Below, piece by piece: positions 17,080 through 25,349 of a DNA stretch of 64,000 nt. Made by a program: the position numbers and the translations under genes. The stretch comes from an uncultured Oscillospiraceae bacterium (lineage in GTDB: Bacteria; Bacillota; Clostridia; Oscillospirales; Oscillospiraceae). Position 1 is the stretch's first letter, and each line of letters starts with the position of its first letter. The stretch spans positions 62,001-126,000 of the forward strand of contig CAKTPM010000002.1 of assembly GCA_934591705.1 (NCBI GenBank), in the 5' to 3' direction. Under the pieces are notes generated by a model. That model saw nothing but the letters and a program-made list of their open reading frames with translations, was not told where the DNA came from and made no database searches.

Positions 17080-18858
17080 TCAGATCACATGATACGCCTT
17101 GAGGATCTTTTCTACATCGGTGCCGGCAATTTTGTTCAGGGCCTTTTTCAGAACCATCTTCTCGGCAAAGCCCAGGTCCATATCGGTGGCCTTTTTGCCG
17201 TCCCGGAGCTTCACCGTGGCGTTGAGAAGATCGCGGACATCGTACACGCTGCCCCAGACCTCGGGGACACCGCGGTCCACATTCAGCAGGGTGTAGACGG
17301 CCTCCATGCCGGTGCGCATGGAATACTCGGTGGTGAAGATGGTGTCGCGGGGCGTCTCGGCGAACTGGCCCAGGAAGGCGAAGTTCACGCTGCCGGCGGG
17401 CACCACATCGGGCCGGTCGCCGTAGGCCCGGGGCATGAAGAAGGCGTCGATATAGGGCATCATCACCGGCACGGTGTTGGCGCTGTTGGCGGCCAGATCC
17501 TCGATTTGCTCCTCGGGGACACCGATGTGATAGAGCCACTCCATGCAGATCTCCTTGCCGGTGCACTCCCGCATGGGCTTCTTCACGAAGTCGCCGGGCT
17601 TGTCGGTAAAGAGGGAGTACACCCACACCAGGCAGTGGTCCTTGGGCTGATCCCGGAACTGGGGCTGGCGGTTGATGGTCCAGCTCATGAGCCAAGAGGA
17701 GTCCTTCACGGTGACGATGCCACCGGTGACCACATGGCCGGTGAAGGGGTCACGCTTGCAGATGTTCTTGATATAGGGGATGATCTTCTGATCCAGCGTC
17801 TCCACGGTGGCGCTCATCCAGTTGGTCTTCTCCGGGTCGTGGCAGAACTTGTCCGGGTGGCCGAAAGAGGGATCCTGGGCGGCGATCTTCCGCCACATAT
17901 CCCAGCCGCCGCCGGCCTTGAGCTCGGTGTTGTAGGCCGCCGGCTCGTTCTGGCTGCCCATGGAGGAGTTCTCCACGCAGCCGCCGTTGGTGATGAACAC
18001 AAGGTCATTCTCCGTCAGGTCGATGGCGTCCTCCCGGCCATCCTTCAGAATGTCGATGCGCTTGGCCAGCTTGTGGGCGGGGTCGGTGCAATCGAAGTGT
18101 ACATTGCACACCTGCACGCCGTAATGGAACTGCACGCCGTGGCTCTCCAGATACTTCACCATAGGCAGGATCATGGACTCATACTGGTTGTACTTGGTGA
18201 AGCGCAGGGCGGTGAAATCGGGCAGGCCGCCGATGTGGTGGATATACCGCTGGATATAGAGCTTCATCTCCAGGGCGCTGTGCCAGTTCTCAAAGGCGAA
18301 CATGGTGCGCCAATAGAGCCAGAAGTTGGAATTGAGCACCTCGTCGTCAAAGAAGTCGGTGATCTTCTTGTCCTGCAGCTCCTCATTGGGGGTGAAAAAC
18401 AGCTTCATGATCTCCATGGCGCCCTTGTCGGAGATGCTGAACTTGCCGTCGGTGTGGGCGTCCTGGCCCCGCTTCTCGGTGGCCCGGCAGAGGGAATAGT
18501 TGGGGTCCTCCTTGTTGAGCCAGTAATACTCGTCCAGCACGCTGACGCCCTCGGTCTCGATGGAGGGAATAGAGCGGAAGAGGTCCCACATGACCTCAAA
18601 GTGATTGTCCATCTCCCGGCCGCCGCGCATCACATAGCCCAGGTTCTCGAACTTGTAGCCGTCGCAGGCGCCGCCGGGCAGAGTGCCCTTTTCCAGAATA
18701 TGCACACGCTCGCCTTTCATCTGACCGTCGCGCACCAGGTAGCAGGCGGCGGAGAGGGCCGCCAGACCGCTGCCCACGATATAGGCGGACTTGCGATCCA
18801 CACCCTCGGGCTTCTTGGGACGGGCAAAGGCCTCATAATTGCCGCTGGAATAATACAT
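17080..18858 (-). CDS. ohyA: Oleate hydratase
   Basis: 592 residues of the MCRA (myosin-cross-reactive antigen) family. It has the FAD motif IVGSGLAALSAACYLVRDG near residue 25 and full family length. It adds water to the cis-9 double bond of oleate or linoleate to give 10-hydroxy fatty acids, a detoxification reaction in gut Firmicutes. ATG at 18858 follows AAAGGAGACC. A TetR gene lies directly upstream on the same strand but behind a terminator, so it is a neighbour and candidate regulator, not an operon partner. Confidence 0.94.
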   Translation of the reverse strand: MYYSSGNYEAFARPKKPEGVDRKSAYIVGSGLAALSAACYLVRDGQMKGERVHILEKGTLPGGACDGYKFENLGYVMRGGREMDNHFEVMWDLFRSIPSIETEGVSVLDEYYWLNKEDPNYSLCRATEKRGQDAHTDGKFSISDKGAMEIMKLFFTPNEELQDKKITDFFDDEVLNSNFWLYWRTMFAFENWHSALEMKLYIQRYIHHIGGLPDFTALRFTKYNQYESMILPMVKYLESHGVQFHYGVQVCNVHFDCTDPAHKLAKRIDILKDGREDAIDLTENDLVFITNGGCVENSSMGSQNEPAAYNTELKAGGGWDMWRKIAAQDPSFGHPDKFCHDPEKTNWMSATVETLDQKIIPYIKNICKRDPFTGHVVTGGIVTVKDSSWLMSWTINRQPQFRDQPKDHCLVWVYSLFTDKPGDFVKKPMRECTGKEICMEWLYHIGVPEEQIEDLAANSANTVPVMMPYIDAFFMPRAYGDRPDVVPAGSVNFAFLGQFAETPRDTIFTTEYSMRTGMEAVYTLLNVDRGVPEVWGSVYDVRDLLNATVKLRDGKKATDMDLGFAEKMVLKKALNKIAGTDVEKILKAYHVI

Positions 18859-18912
18859 AATACGGTCTCCTTTCAAATCTCATTGTCGGTAGGTTTCCTG
18901 CTTGATGAGGAA

Positions 18913-18941
18913 AAGATACACCCCCGGAAAAATTTTCACAA
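18913..18941 (-). promoter_or_regulatory. Oleate hydratase promoter
   Basis: TTGTGA (18936-18941), a 17-nt spacer and TATCTT (18913-18918) on the minus strand. Both boxes are weak, consistent with an activated or derepressed gene. Confidence 0.5.
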
Positions 18942-18945
18942 CAGA

Positions 18946-18984
18946 CAAAAAAGGGCCGGTGATGAAATTTTCATCACCGGCCCC
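18946..18984 (-). terminator. Terminator of the minus-strand tetR
   Basis: A long stem, GGGCCGGTGATGAA/TTCATCACCGGCCC, is followed on the minus strand by TTTTTTGTCTG. It separates tetR from ohyA. Confidence 0.88.
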
Positions 18985-19003
18985 GGATGTGTTTATTTTT
19001 TTA

Positions 19004-19585
19004 TCATTTGGCCCCGTTTGATAAAGGCGCGTCCGTCCGCAGGCGCTCCAGCGCGGCGTTTACGCTGCCGCGGATAACGGTGTCCAGCCGCTCGACCATC
19101 TCCTCCGGGTCGTCTTTCATATCCCTGCGGATCCAGTCCAGCATCAGGCCCACGAACATATACTTATAGAGCGTGGCGATAAACGCCTTGTCCTCCTCCC
19201 GGACGCTCATGCCCCGGGCCTGCTCCTCCACCACGCCCTCCAGCAGGTCGTAGGTGATCTTATAAAGGTAGGTCTCTACCTGCTCCCGGCTGACGGAGCG
19301 GTACACATTCAATATGAAGGGCTTGTTGTCCAGCATCGCCTCAAAGATCTGCAAAAGGCCCTGCTGCCAGGTCTCATAGGTCTTGTTGCCTGCCAGGGCA
19401 CGCCCGGCATCCTCCTGAAAGCTCCACTCCACCAGATCATAGATGTCCTTAAAGTGGTAGTAGAAGGTCATGCGGTTGATGCCGCAGTCCTCGGCAATGT
19501 CGTTGATGGTGATCTTATTGAGGGGCTTTTGCAGCAAGAGATGCTTCAGCGACGCCTCCAGCGCCCGCTTGGTGACCTGTGACAT
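19004..19585 (-). CDS. TetR/AcrR-family regulator (DhaS-like)
   Basis: 193 residues. The N-terminal helix-turn-helix is ITINDIAEDCGINRMTFYYHFKDIYDLVEW, and the C-terminal half has the helical TetR_C-like fold seen in DhaS-type regulators. The longer open frame reaches past the promoter, so ATG at 19585 with GGGGG upstream is chosen. Its position next to ohyA and divergent from a second TetR gene makes control of fatty-acid hydration the first hypothesis. Confidence 0.86.
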   Translation of the reverse strand: MSQVTKRALEASLKHLLLQKPLNKITINDIAEDCGINRMTFYYHFKDIYDLVEWSFQEDAGRALAGNKTYETWQQGLLQIFEAMLDNKPFILNVYRSVSREQVETYLYKITYDLLEGVVEEQARGMSVREEDKAFIATLYKYMFVGLMLDWIRRDMKDDPEEMVERLDTVIRGSVNAALERLRTDAPLSNGAK

Positions 19586-19615
19586 GGCCTGACCCCCTTT
19601 GGCAGCGTTTTTTCC

Positions 19616-19644
19616 ATTATAGCGCACCGCGCGCGTTTTGACAA
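19616..19644 (-). promoter_or_regulatory. Promoter of the minus-strand tetR
   Basis: TTGTCA (19639-19644), a 17-nt spacer and TATAAT (19616-19621). The spacer holds alternating GCGCGCGC sequence that could be part of an operator. Confidence 0.7.
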
Positions 19645-19659
19645 GTCGGTGAATATTCC

Positions 19660-19688
19660 TTGCCTTTTGGGGGCACATCTTGTAGAAT
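19660..19688 (+). promoter_or_regulatory. Promoter of the plus-strand tetR
   Basis: TTGCCT (19660-19665), a 17-nt spacer and TAGAAT (19683-19688). It is 15 bp from the opposing -35 box, so one bound repressor could affect both genes. Confidence 0.6.
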
Positions 19689-19731
19689 AAGGAGCAGAGG
19701 CCCCACCTTTCAGCAGACAGGAGGTACCGCT

Positions 19732-20280
19732 ATGGCACTGTATACGAAAAAACTCATCATGAGCACCTTTCAGGCCATGCTAGAGGAGCTGCCCTTTGAC
19801 AAGATCACCGTGGCGGCCCTCACCAAGCGGGCCGGCGTGAGCCCCAACACCTTCTACTACCACTATCAGGACATCTATGCCCTCTTGGACGCCTGGTTCC
19901 GGGAGCGGGTGGCGGGCTTTCTTCCTGCGGAGGAGCTGCTGGAGTGGAAAAGCGCCACCAAGACCATGCTCCGGCAGTGCCGGGAGCACCCCAAGGTGGT
20001 CTACCACCTCTTCGACTGCCTCTCCCGGGACCGTCTCGAGCGGTACATCTTCACCCTGACGGACGATGTCTTTCTGCGGCTGGTGCGCCAGATGGCGGCG
20101 CCTCACCCCCTGCCCGATGCCCGGCTCCGGGACATCGCCGCCTTCTGCCGATACGCCTACATTGGCTTTGTGCTGCACTTCTTCTGGGACCGCATGGAGG
20201 AGGACATCGACGAGAATGTGGAGCGGCTGGGCGGCCTTTTCGACACCTTCCTGAGCTCCGCCCTGGAGAACGCCCAATAG
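19732..20280 (+). CDS. Second TetR/AcrR-family regulator, divergent paralogue
   Basis: 182 residues with helix-turn-helix ITVAALTKRAGVSPNTFYYHYQDIYALLDAW, close in pattern to the neighbouring TetR. ACAGGAGGTACCGCT precedes the ATG. The two regulators are transcribed back to back from a 146-bp region. Target genes are not evident on this side, since the next gene is a chimeric fragment. Confidence 0.86.
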   Translation: MALYTKKLIMSTFQAMLEELPFDKITVAALTKRAGVSPNTFYYHYQDIYALLDAWFRERVAGFLPAEELLEWKSATKTMLRQCREHPKVVYHLFDCLSRDRLERYIFTLTDDVFLRLVRQMAAPHPLPDARLRDIAAFCRYAYIGFVLHFFWDRMEEDIDENVERLGGLFDTFLSSALENAQ

Positions 20281-20311
20281 CGCGGCGAGCGCCGCTTTTT
20301 CATCAAGGCCT

Positions 20312-20337
20312 GCCCCGGCGGGGCGGTCTTTTTTTTG
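20312..20337 (+). terminator. Terminator of the plus-strand tetR
   Basis: GCCCC/GGGGC stem with a 3-nt loop, then GGTC and eight T. The remaining bases to 20503 hold no gene; only a TATGAT -10-like box (20449-20454) stands out. Confidence 0.75.
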
Positions 20338-20503
20338 CGCAAAATTGGGCAAAAGGGCCCTTTCCCCCAAATCCGCACAGTTTCCTCCCCTTCTGGGAAA
20401 CGGGGCAGAAGGGCGATTTTCCCCGTGGCCGGGACGCCCAGGTGCCGCTATGATAAGAACAGAAGAAGACCAGGGCCCGCCTGGCCCGACAGGAGGAAGT
20501 GCC

Positions 20504-21121
20504 ATGGATCAGCGTCTTTTTACATCGGAATCCGTGACCTGCGGTCACCCGGACAAGCTCTTGGACCTGCTGATCTCCAAGGGCTGCATCTTCGCCTGGT
20601 ACTTCCACTACATGCCCGTGGGTGTCAACGCCTCCACGGATCTGCTGCTGACGCCGGACCAGCGGGCCTATATGAAGGACCGGGTCCGGGAGATCCGCGG
20701 CGTCACCGGCGGCAAGGAGCTCTACTGCATCGACTTCCAGAACGACGGCGAGTTTGCCGGCGGCTGCGTGGCCGGCGGACGCATCTACTGCCACATCAAT
20801 GCCGCCGGGGATGTGGAGCCCTGCGTGTTCATCCACTACTCCGGCGCCAACATCCGGGACAAGAGCTTTATGGAGTATCTCCAGCAGCCCCTGTTTAAGC
20901 TCTACCGAAAGGGCCAGCCCTTCAACGGCAATCACCTGCGGCCCTGCCCCATGCTGGAAAATCCGGAGCTGCTGCCCAAAATGGTGGCGGAGTCCGGCGC
21001 CCACTCCACCGACCTGGAGGCCCCGGAGAGCGCCGAGCACCTGTGTGAAAAATGCAAGGCCTACGCTGCGTGCTGGAAGCCCGAGGCCGAAAAGCTCTGG
21101 GCGGAGGAGCACAACGCCTAA
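20504..21121 (+). pseudogene. Chimeric ORF: metK N-terminal peptide fused to the SPASM tail of a radical-SAM protein
   Basis: 205 codons after AGGAGGAAG. Residues 1-18 read MDQRLFTSESVTCGHPDK, almost identical to the conserved start of S-adenosylmethionine synthetase (MetK: LFTSESVTEGHPDK). From about residue 19 the sequence changes to that of a different family, with GCIFAWYFHYMPVG and then a cysteine-rich region (GGCV, IYCHINAAGDVEPC, RPCP, CEKCKAYAAC) typical of radical-SAM SPASM domains. The radical-SAM core with its CxxxCxxC motif is absent and so is all of the MetK catalytic body. The fusion is in frame and ends at a normal stop and terminator. It is best read as a product of recombination or deletion, and may still be translated. 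No intact metK is in the window. Confidence 0.72.
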
Positions 21122-21128
21122 GCGAAAA

Positions 21129-21160
21129 CCCCCGATGCCTTGCGGCATCGGGGGTTTTTA
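21129..21160 (+). terminator. Terminator of the chimeric ORF
   Basis: An 11-bp stem, CCCCCGATGCC/GGCATCGGGGG, is followed by TTTTT. Confidence 0.88.
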
Positions 21161-21195
21161 CGGTACAGAGCCGGCAGCTCCCGGAGCGGGGGCGC

Positions 21196-22395
21196 TTACT
21201 CCGTGGTGTAGTTGTCAAAATATCCCTGGATGTAGATGATGGGGGTGCCCTTGTCGCCGCTGCCGGAGGTGAGGTCGCACAGAGAGCCCAGCAGGTCGGT
21301 GAGGTTTCGGGGGGTGGTGCCCTCGGAGACCATGTTGCCCACCAGGGACTGCTTGGCATCCTTCTGGCGGATCTTCTCGGCGATGGCCTCCTGGAGCTCG
21401 GTGCCGGAGAGGGCAGCAAAGTCCTTGTCCGCCAGGTACTTGAGCTTCAGCTCATTGGGCAGGCCCACCAGGCCCGGGGTGTAGCCGGGGGCCACCACGG
21501 GATCCGCCAGCTCCCAGATCTTGCCGGCGGGATCCTTGAAGGCACCGTCGCCGTAGATCATGGCCTCAATGTGCTTGCCCGTCTTCTGGGAGAGGGCCTT
21601 GCCCAGGGCCGCGGCCACAGCCATGGTGTCCCGGGGGAAGAGCTTCACGCGCTCTTCATCCGCCTTGTTGCTGCCCAAAAGGCCGTACTCGGCGTTGTAG
21701 CCGCTGCCGTCCACAGGGGCGGTGAGGAGGTCATCAAGACCCAGCACGCAGCGGGCCCCGGCCTTCTTCAGCAGGCGCTTGGAGCGGGCCCGGCTGTGGA
21801 TGTCGCAGCAGATGACGGTGTCGGTATAGTCCAGCACGGCCTGGACCCGGTTGGCAAAGATGATCTCGCAGTCGGCGCCGGCGGCACGGATGATATCCGC
21901 ATAATAGCTCACATAGTCCACGCCGGTGAAGGGGTGCACCACCGCACCGAAGGCGGCACGGAACTGCTCTAAGGTCAGCACATCCCGATAGGGGTCGATG
22001 CCCGCCTCGTCCAGGGCGTCGATGCTCACCAGGTGGTTGCCCACCTCGTCGGAGGGGAAGCTCAAAAGCAGCACCACCTTCTCCGCGCCGGCGGCGATGC
22101 CGGAGAGCAGCAGGGAGAAGCGGTTTCGGCTGAGGATGGGGAAGGTCACGCCAACGGTCTTGCCGCCGGTCTTGGCCCGGACATCCCGGGCGATCTGCTC
22201 CACGGTGGCGTAGTTGCCCTGGCAGCGGGCCACCACGGACTCCGTCACCGCCACCACATCCCGGTCATGGGGCTCGATGCCGTTTTGCTCCAGCATGTGC
22301 ACCACGGTGTCGGCGGTGAGGGCCACCACATCATCGCCCTCCCGGAAAATAGGGGCACGCACGCCCCGCACAACGGTACCAACAGTTCTTTCCAT
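21196..22395 (-). CDS. CofE-like (coenzyme F420:L-glutamate ligase family) protein
   Basis: 399 residues of the F420-ligase fold, with an N-terminal GVRAPIFREGDDVVAL segment and later family regions such as YGDGAFKDPAGKIWELADPV. True CofE adds glutamate to F420-0, but no other F420 gene is in the window and Clostridia generally lack F420. The protein therefore probably ligates a glutamate or related group to another substrate. AAAGGAGG precedes the ATG at 22395. Monocistronic. Confidence 0.82.
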   Translation of the reverse strand: MERTVGTVVRGVRAPIFREGDDVVALTADTVVHMLEQNGIEPHDRDVVAVTESVVARCQGNYATVEQIARDVRAKTGGKTVGVTFPILSRNRFSLLLSGIAAGAEKVVLLLSFPSDEVGNHLVSIDALDEAGIDPYRDVLTLEQFRAAFGAVVHPFTGVDYVSYYADIIRAAGADCEIIFANRVQAVLDYTDTVICCDIHSRARSKRLLKKAGARCVLGLDDLLTAPVDGSGYNAEYGLLGSNKADEERVKLFPRDTMAVAAALGKALSQKTGKHIEAMIYGDGAFKDPAGKIWELADPVVAPGYTPGLVGLPNELKLKYLADKDFAALSGTELQEAIAEKIRQKDAKQSLVGNMVSEGTTPRNLTDLLGSLCDLTSGSGDKGTPIIYIQGYFDNYTTE

Positions 22396-22443
22396 AGTCG
22401 TTTATCCTCCTTTATAAAGGTAAAGCTCTCAACAACGGGCGAT

Positions 22444-22472
22444 ATTATAGCACAGCAGAGTGCATAAGTAAA
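22444..22472 (-). promoter_or_regulatory. Promoter of the CofE-like gene
   Basis: TTTACT (22467-22472), a 17-nt spacer and TATAAT (22444-22449) on the minus strand. Confidence 0.65.
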
Positions 22473-22520
22473 ATATATTGTCGTTTTTTCTAAAATAAGC
22501 GGTGCTTATTTATTTCAGAG

Positions 22521-22552
22521 AAAAGCCCGGCCGTCTCCGGAGACGGCCGGGC
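22521..22552 (-). terminator. Terminator of the hrcA-to-hydrolase run
   Basis: A fully palindromic GCCCGGCCGTCTCC/GGAGACGGCCGGGC stem with TTTTCTCTG on the minus strand side lies just past the stop of the hydrolase gene. Confidence 0.75.
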
Positions 22553-22563
22553 TTCTTGCATGC

Positions 22564-23580
22564 TTATTCCACAGCGCTGCTCCGGACAGCGGGCAGCAGC
22601 ACATAGCTGCCCTCCTGCGCCGCGGTGGTCATGGGGACCAGCCGCCGGGCATCGTACCCCTCAGGCAGGGCGGCGGTCAGGGCCGCTGTGTCGGCCCCCG
22701 GGGCCAGGTAGATGCGCTCAAAGGCATCCGTCAGCAGTTCATAGGAAAGACCCAGCTCCTGGGAGACCTCGCTGCGAAGCACCACGCTCAGGGGCATATC
22801 CGCCGGCAGCTCTGCCCGCAGGGCGGCGGCCAGGGCGGTCATGGTCTCCAGGCGGCCGGTCTCCGGCAGGTTGGCGATGGCGGCGGTGTTGCCGATGGTG
22901 GGATAGCTGAAGTAGTCCAGGGTGATCTCGTCGAAGCCCAAGGCAGCCAGCTCCCGGCAGAGGGTCTTGAGGTAGCTCACCGTCTCGGTGTTGGCGGGGT
23001 CCAGCCAGGTCCAGCCCTGGGCATCGTACCAGTAGGAGCCGCTTTGCAGGGAGAAGGCAGCGTCGGGGTAGGCCCGGACAAAGTAGCTGTCGCACAGGCA
23101 GCACAGGTGGGCCACGGTGTAGCGGCCCGCCGCCAGGAGGGTCTTGAGGTTATCCAGGGAGTCCCCGGCCTCCCGGCCTACCTGCCGGGGGATATCCGCG
23201 GCAATGTCAAAGGTGATGCCGCCGTTGATGAGCTTGACGGGGATCACCAGATCTCCCGGGTTTTCCTTCAGCACCGCCGCCGGATCCAGCAGCAGGGCGT
23301 TCTCCGGCAGCTCCCGGGCCATAAGCGGGGAAACGGGCAAAAGGGCGTCCTCCGGCTCCTGCACATTCAGGGACACATCCCCGCCCTCCGGCTTGGGATT
23401 CTTGGTGGGCTTTTTGAAGGGCAGCTCCAGACGGGCGTTGCCGTCGGCGTCATAGACGATGTAATTCTGCGCGACAAGATAGCCCGCCGCGGCCAGAATG
23501 ACCAGCACCAGGACAATGACCAGCGCCACCTTTTTTGCGGAGGCGCGGCCCCGATAGCTGCTATATCCCTTTGTTGCCAT
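22564..23580 (-). CDS. Membrane-anchored putative glycoside hydrolase (DUF4015-like)
   Basis: 338 residues. There is one N-terminal membrane anchor (about residues 17-38) after a basic, Ser/Tyr-rich start, then an extracytoplasmic domain. The stretch GFDEITLDYFSYP resembles the TIM-barrel catalytic region of the DUF4015/GH-like family, and preceding segments (YWYDAQGWTWLDP, ETVSYLKTLCREL) fit that fold. Substrate is unknown; cell-wall or exopolysaccharide turnover is plausible. It lies 32 bp downstream of rpiB and ends at a terminator, so it is probably the last gene of the heat-shock transcript. Confidence 0.65.
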   Translation of the reverse strand: MATKGYSSYRGRASAKKVALVIVLVLVILAAAGYLVAQNYIVYDADGNARLELPFKKPTKNPKPEGGDVSLNVQEPEDALLPVSPLMARELPENALLLDPAAVLKENPGDLVIPVKLINGGITFDIAADIPRQVGREAGDSLDNLKTLLAAGRYTVAHLCCLCDSYFVRAYPDAAFSLQSGSYWYDAQGWTWLDPANTETVSYLKTLCRELAALGFDEITLDYFSYPTIGNTAAIANLPETGRLETMTALAAALRAELPADMPLSVVLRSEVSQELGLSYELLTDAFERIYLAPGADTAALTAALPEGYDARRLVPMTTAAQEGSYVLLPAVRSSAVE

Positions 23581-23612
23581 AGGCGTTTCTCCTTAAAGGA
23601 AGGGTTTTACGC

Positions 23613-24050
23613 TCAGGGCTCGATGGCATCCAGGAGCCCCACGCGGCGGGCGTGACGGCCACCCTCAAACTCGGTGTTCAAAAAGACCTCCACGATGCGC
23701 TTGGCCAGGTTGGGGCCCACGATGCCCGCGCCCATGGCCAGCATATTGGCGTCGTTGTGGCGGCGGGTCATCTCGGCGCTGAAGCTGTCTGCGCACAGGG
23801 CGCAGCGGATGCCCCTGACCTTGTTGGCGGCGATGGAGATGCCGATGCCGGTGGTGCAGATGACGATACCCCGGTCACATTCTCCGGAGGCCACTGCCCG
23901 GGCTGCCTTTTCACCGAAAATAGGGTAGTCTACGCTGTCTTGATTATAACAACCGAAGTCCTCGTAGTCAATATCATGTTCCTCCAGCCAGATGAGGATG
24001 TCCTGCTTGAGCAGGTAGCCGCCGTGGTCGCAGGCAATGGCAATTTTCAT
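23613..24050 (-). CDS. rpiB: Ribose-5-phosphate isomerase B
   Basis: 145 residues with motifs ACDHGG at the N-terminus, CTTGIGISIAANK in the middle and RHNDANMLAMG. It interconverts ribose-5-P and ribulose-5-P in the pentose-phosphate pathway. Some family members act on galactose-6-P or allose-6-P, but no such operon is present. The 75-bp gap after dnaJ has a hairpin without a T tract on this strand, so read-through from dnaJ is likely. Confidence 0.93.
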   Translation of the reverse strand: MKIAIACDHGGYLLKQDILIWLEEHDIDYEDFGCYNQDSVDYPIFGEKAARAVASGECDRGIVICTTGIGISIAANKVRGIRCALCADSFSAEMTRRHNDANMLAMGAGIVGPNLAKRIVEVFLNTEFEGGRHARRVGLLDAIEP

Positions 24051-24125
24051 AGTGATCTCTCCTGTAATTTTTTATTTTTCGCCCGCCGTCCCCGGGGTAT
24101 TTTGTCTCCGGAGGGCGGGGCCGAT

Positions 24126-25262
24126 TCACTTCTTTTTGCCGAAGATCCTCTTGCCGCTTTTGTAGTTGCTCTCCCCCAGAGTGTCGCAGAAGGCGCGCAG
24201 GGCGTCCTTCTGGGTCTTATTGAGGTTCTTGGGGGTCTCCACCGTAACGGTGACATACTGGTCGCCCCGGCCCCGGCCGTTGAGCACCGGGATGCCCTTG
24301 CCCCGGAGGCGGAACACGGTGCCGGTCTGGGTGCCCTCGGGAATGTCGTACTTCACCTTGCCGTCGATGGTGTCGATCTCCAGCTCGGCGCCCAGGGTGG
24401 CCTGAGCGAAGGTAATGGGCGCCTCGGTATAGACCGCCGTGCCCTCCCGCTGGAAGATGTCGCTGGGGCGGATCATCACCGTCACCAGCAGATCGCCGGC
24501 AGGGCCGCCGTTGGCGCCGGCGTGGCCCTGGCCCCGCAGGGAGATGGTCTGGCCGTTGTCGATACCGGCGGGGATGTTGATCTTGATGGTCTTGCGCTTG
24601 CGTACCGCGCCGCTGCCGTGGCAGTCCGGGCAGGGCTGGTGGATGATGCGGCCCTTGCCCCGGCACTTGCCGCAGGGGGCCTGGGACTGCATCACGCCGA
24701 AGGGCGTGCGCTGGGACTGCATGACAACGCCGCTGCCGTGGCAGTCCGGGCAGATCTCCGGAGTGGTGCCCGGGGCGCAGCCGCTGCCCTTGCAGGCGGT
24801 GCACTGCTCGCTGCGCTCTACCTGCAGCTCCTTTTCACAGCCGAAGGCGGCCTCGGTAAAGTCCACGGTGACGCTCATGCGGATGCTCTCACCCCGGCGG
24901 GGGGCGTTGGGGTTGCTCCTGCGGCCGCCGCCGAAGCCGCCGCCGAAGAAGCTGCCGAAGATGTCCCCCAGGTCGCCGAAGTCGAAGCCACCGGCGCCGT
25001 AAGCGCCGCCCTGGCCGCCGCCGTAGCTGGGATCCACCCCCGCAAAGCCGAACTGGTCATAGCGGGCCTTCTTCTGGGGATCGGAGAGCACCTCGTTGGC
25101 CTCGTTGACCTCCTTGAACTTCTCCTCGGCGGCCTTGTCGCCGGGGTTCATGTCCGGGTGGTACTTCCGGGCCAGCTTTTTATATGCCTTTTTGATCTCG
25201 TCCTCGGAGGCGCTTTTGTCCACGCCGAGGATCTCGTAATAGTCGCGTTTTTCCTGTGCCAT
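24126..25262 (-). CDS. dnaJ: Chaperone protein DnaJ
   Basis: 378 residues: J domain with HPD (KYHPDMN) near residue 35, a Gly/Phe-rich linker, four zinc-binding repeats (CTACKGSG, CPDCHGSG, CGKCRGKG, CPDCHGSG) and the C-terminal substrate-binding domains. It delivers unfolded proteins to DnaK and stimulates its ATPase. Fourth gene of the hrcA operon; ATG at 25262 after GAGGGAG. Confidence 0.97.
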   Translation of the reverse strand: MAQEKRDYYEILGVDKSASEDEIKKAYKKLARKYHPDMNPGDKAAEEKFKEVNEANEVLSDPQKKARYDQFGFAGVDPSYGGGQGGAYGAGGFDFGDLGDIFGSFFGGGFGGGRRSNPNAPRRGESIRMSVTVDFTEAAFGCEKELQVERSEQCTACKGSGCAPGTTPEICPDCHGSGVVMQSQRTPFGVMQSQAPCGKCRGKGRIIHQPCPDCHGSGAVRKRKTIKINIPAGIDNGQTISLRGQGHAGANGGPAGDLLVTVMIRPSDIFQREGTAVYTEAPITFAQATLGAELEIDTIDGKVKYDIPEGTQTGTVFRLRGKGIPVLNGRGRGDQYVTVTVETPKNLNKTQKDALRAFCDTLGESNYKSGKRIFGKKK

Positions 25263-25349
25263 AGTCGATACTCCCTCATGTTTGGGATGGGTCTATAAAG
25301 GCCGCAAGGAGGGACAGGACGAACCTGCCCCTCTGCGGTATGGTCATTC

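Noticed and set aside
22444..22563. Dyads near the CofE-like gene as a riboswitch.
   Set aside because: Only a promoter and a simple terminator are visible; no known aptamer motif.
24051..24125. Hairpin between dnaJ and rpiB as a terminator.
   Set aside because: On the transcribed strand it is followed by A-rich, not T-rich, sequence.
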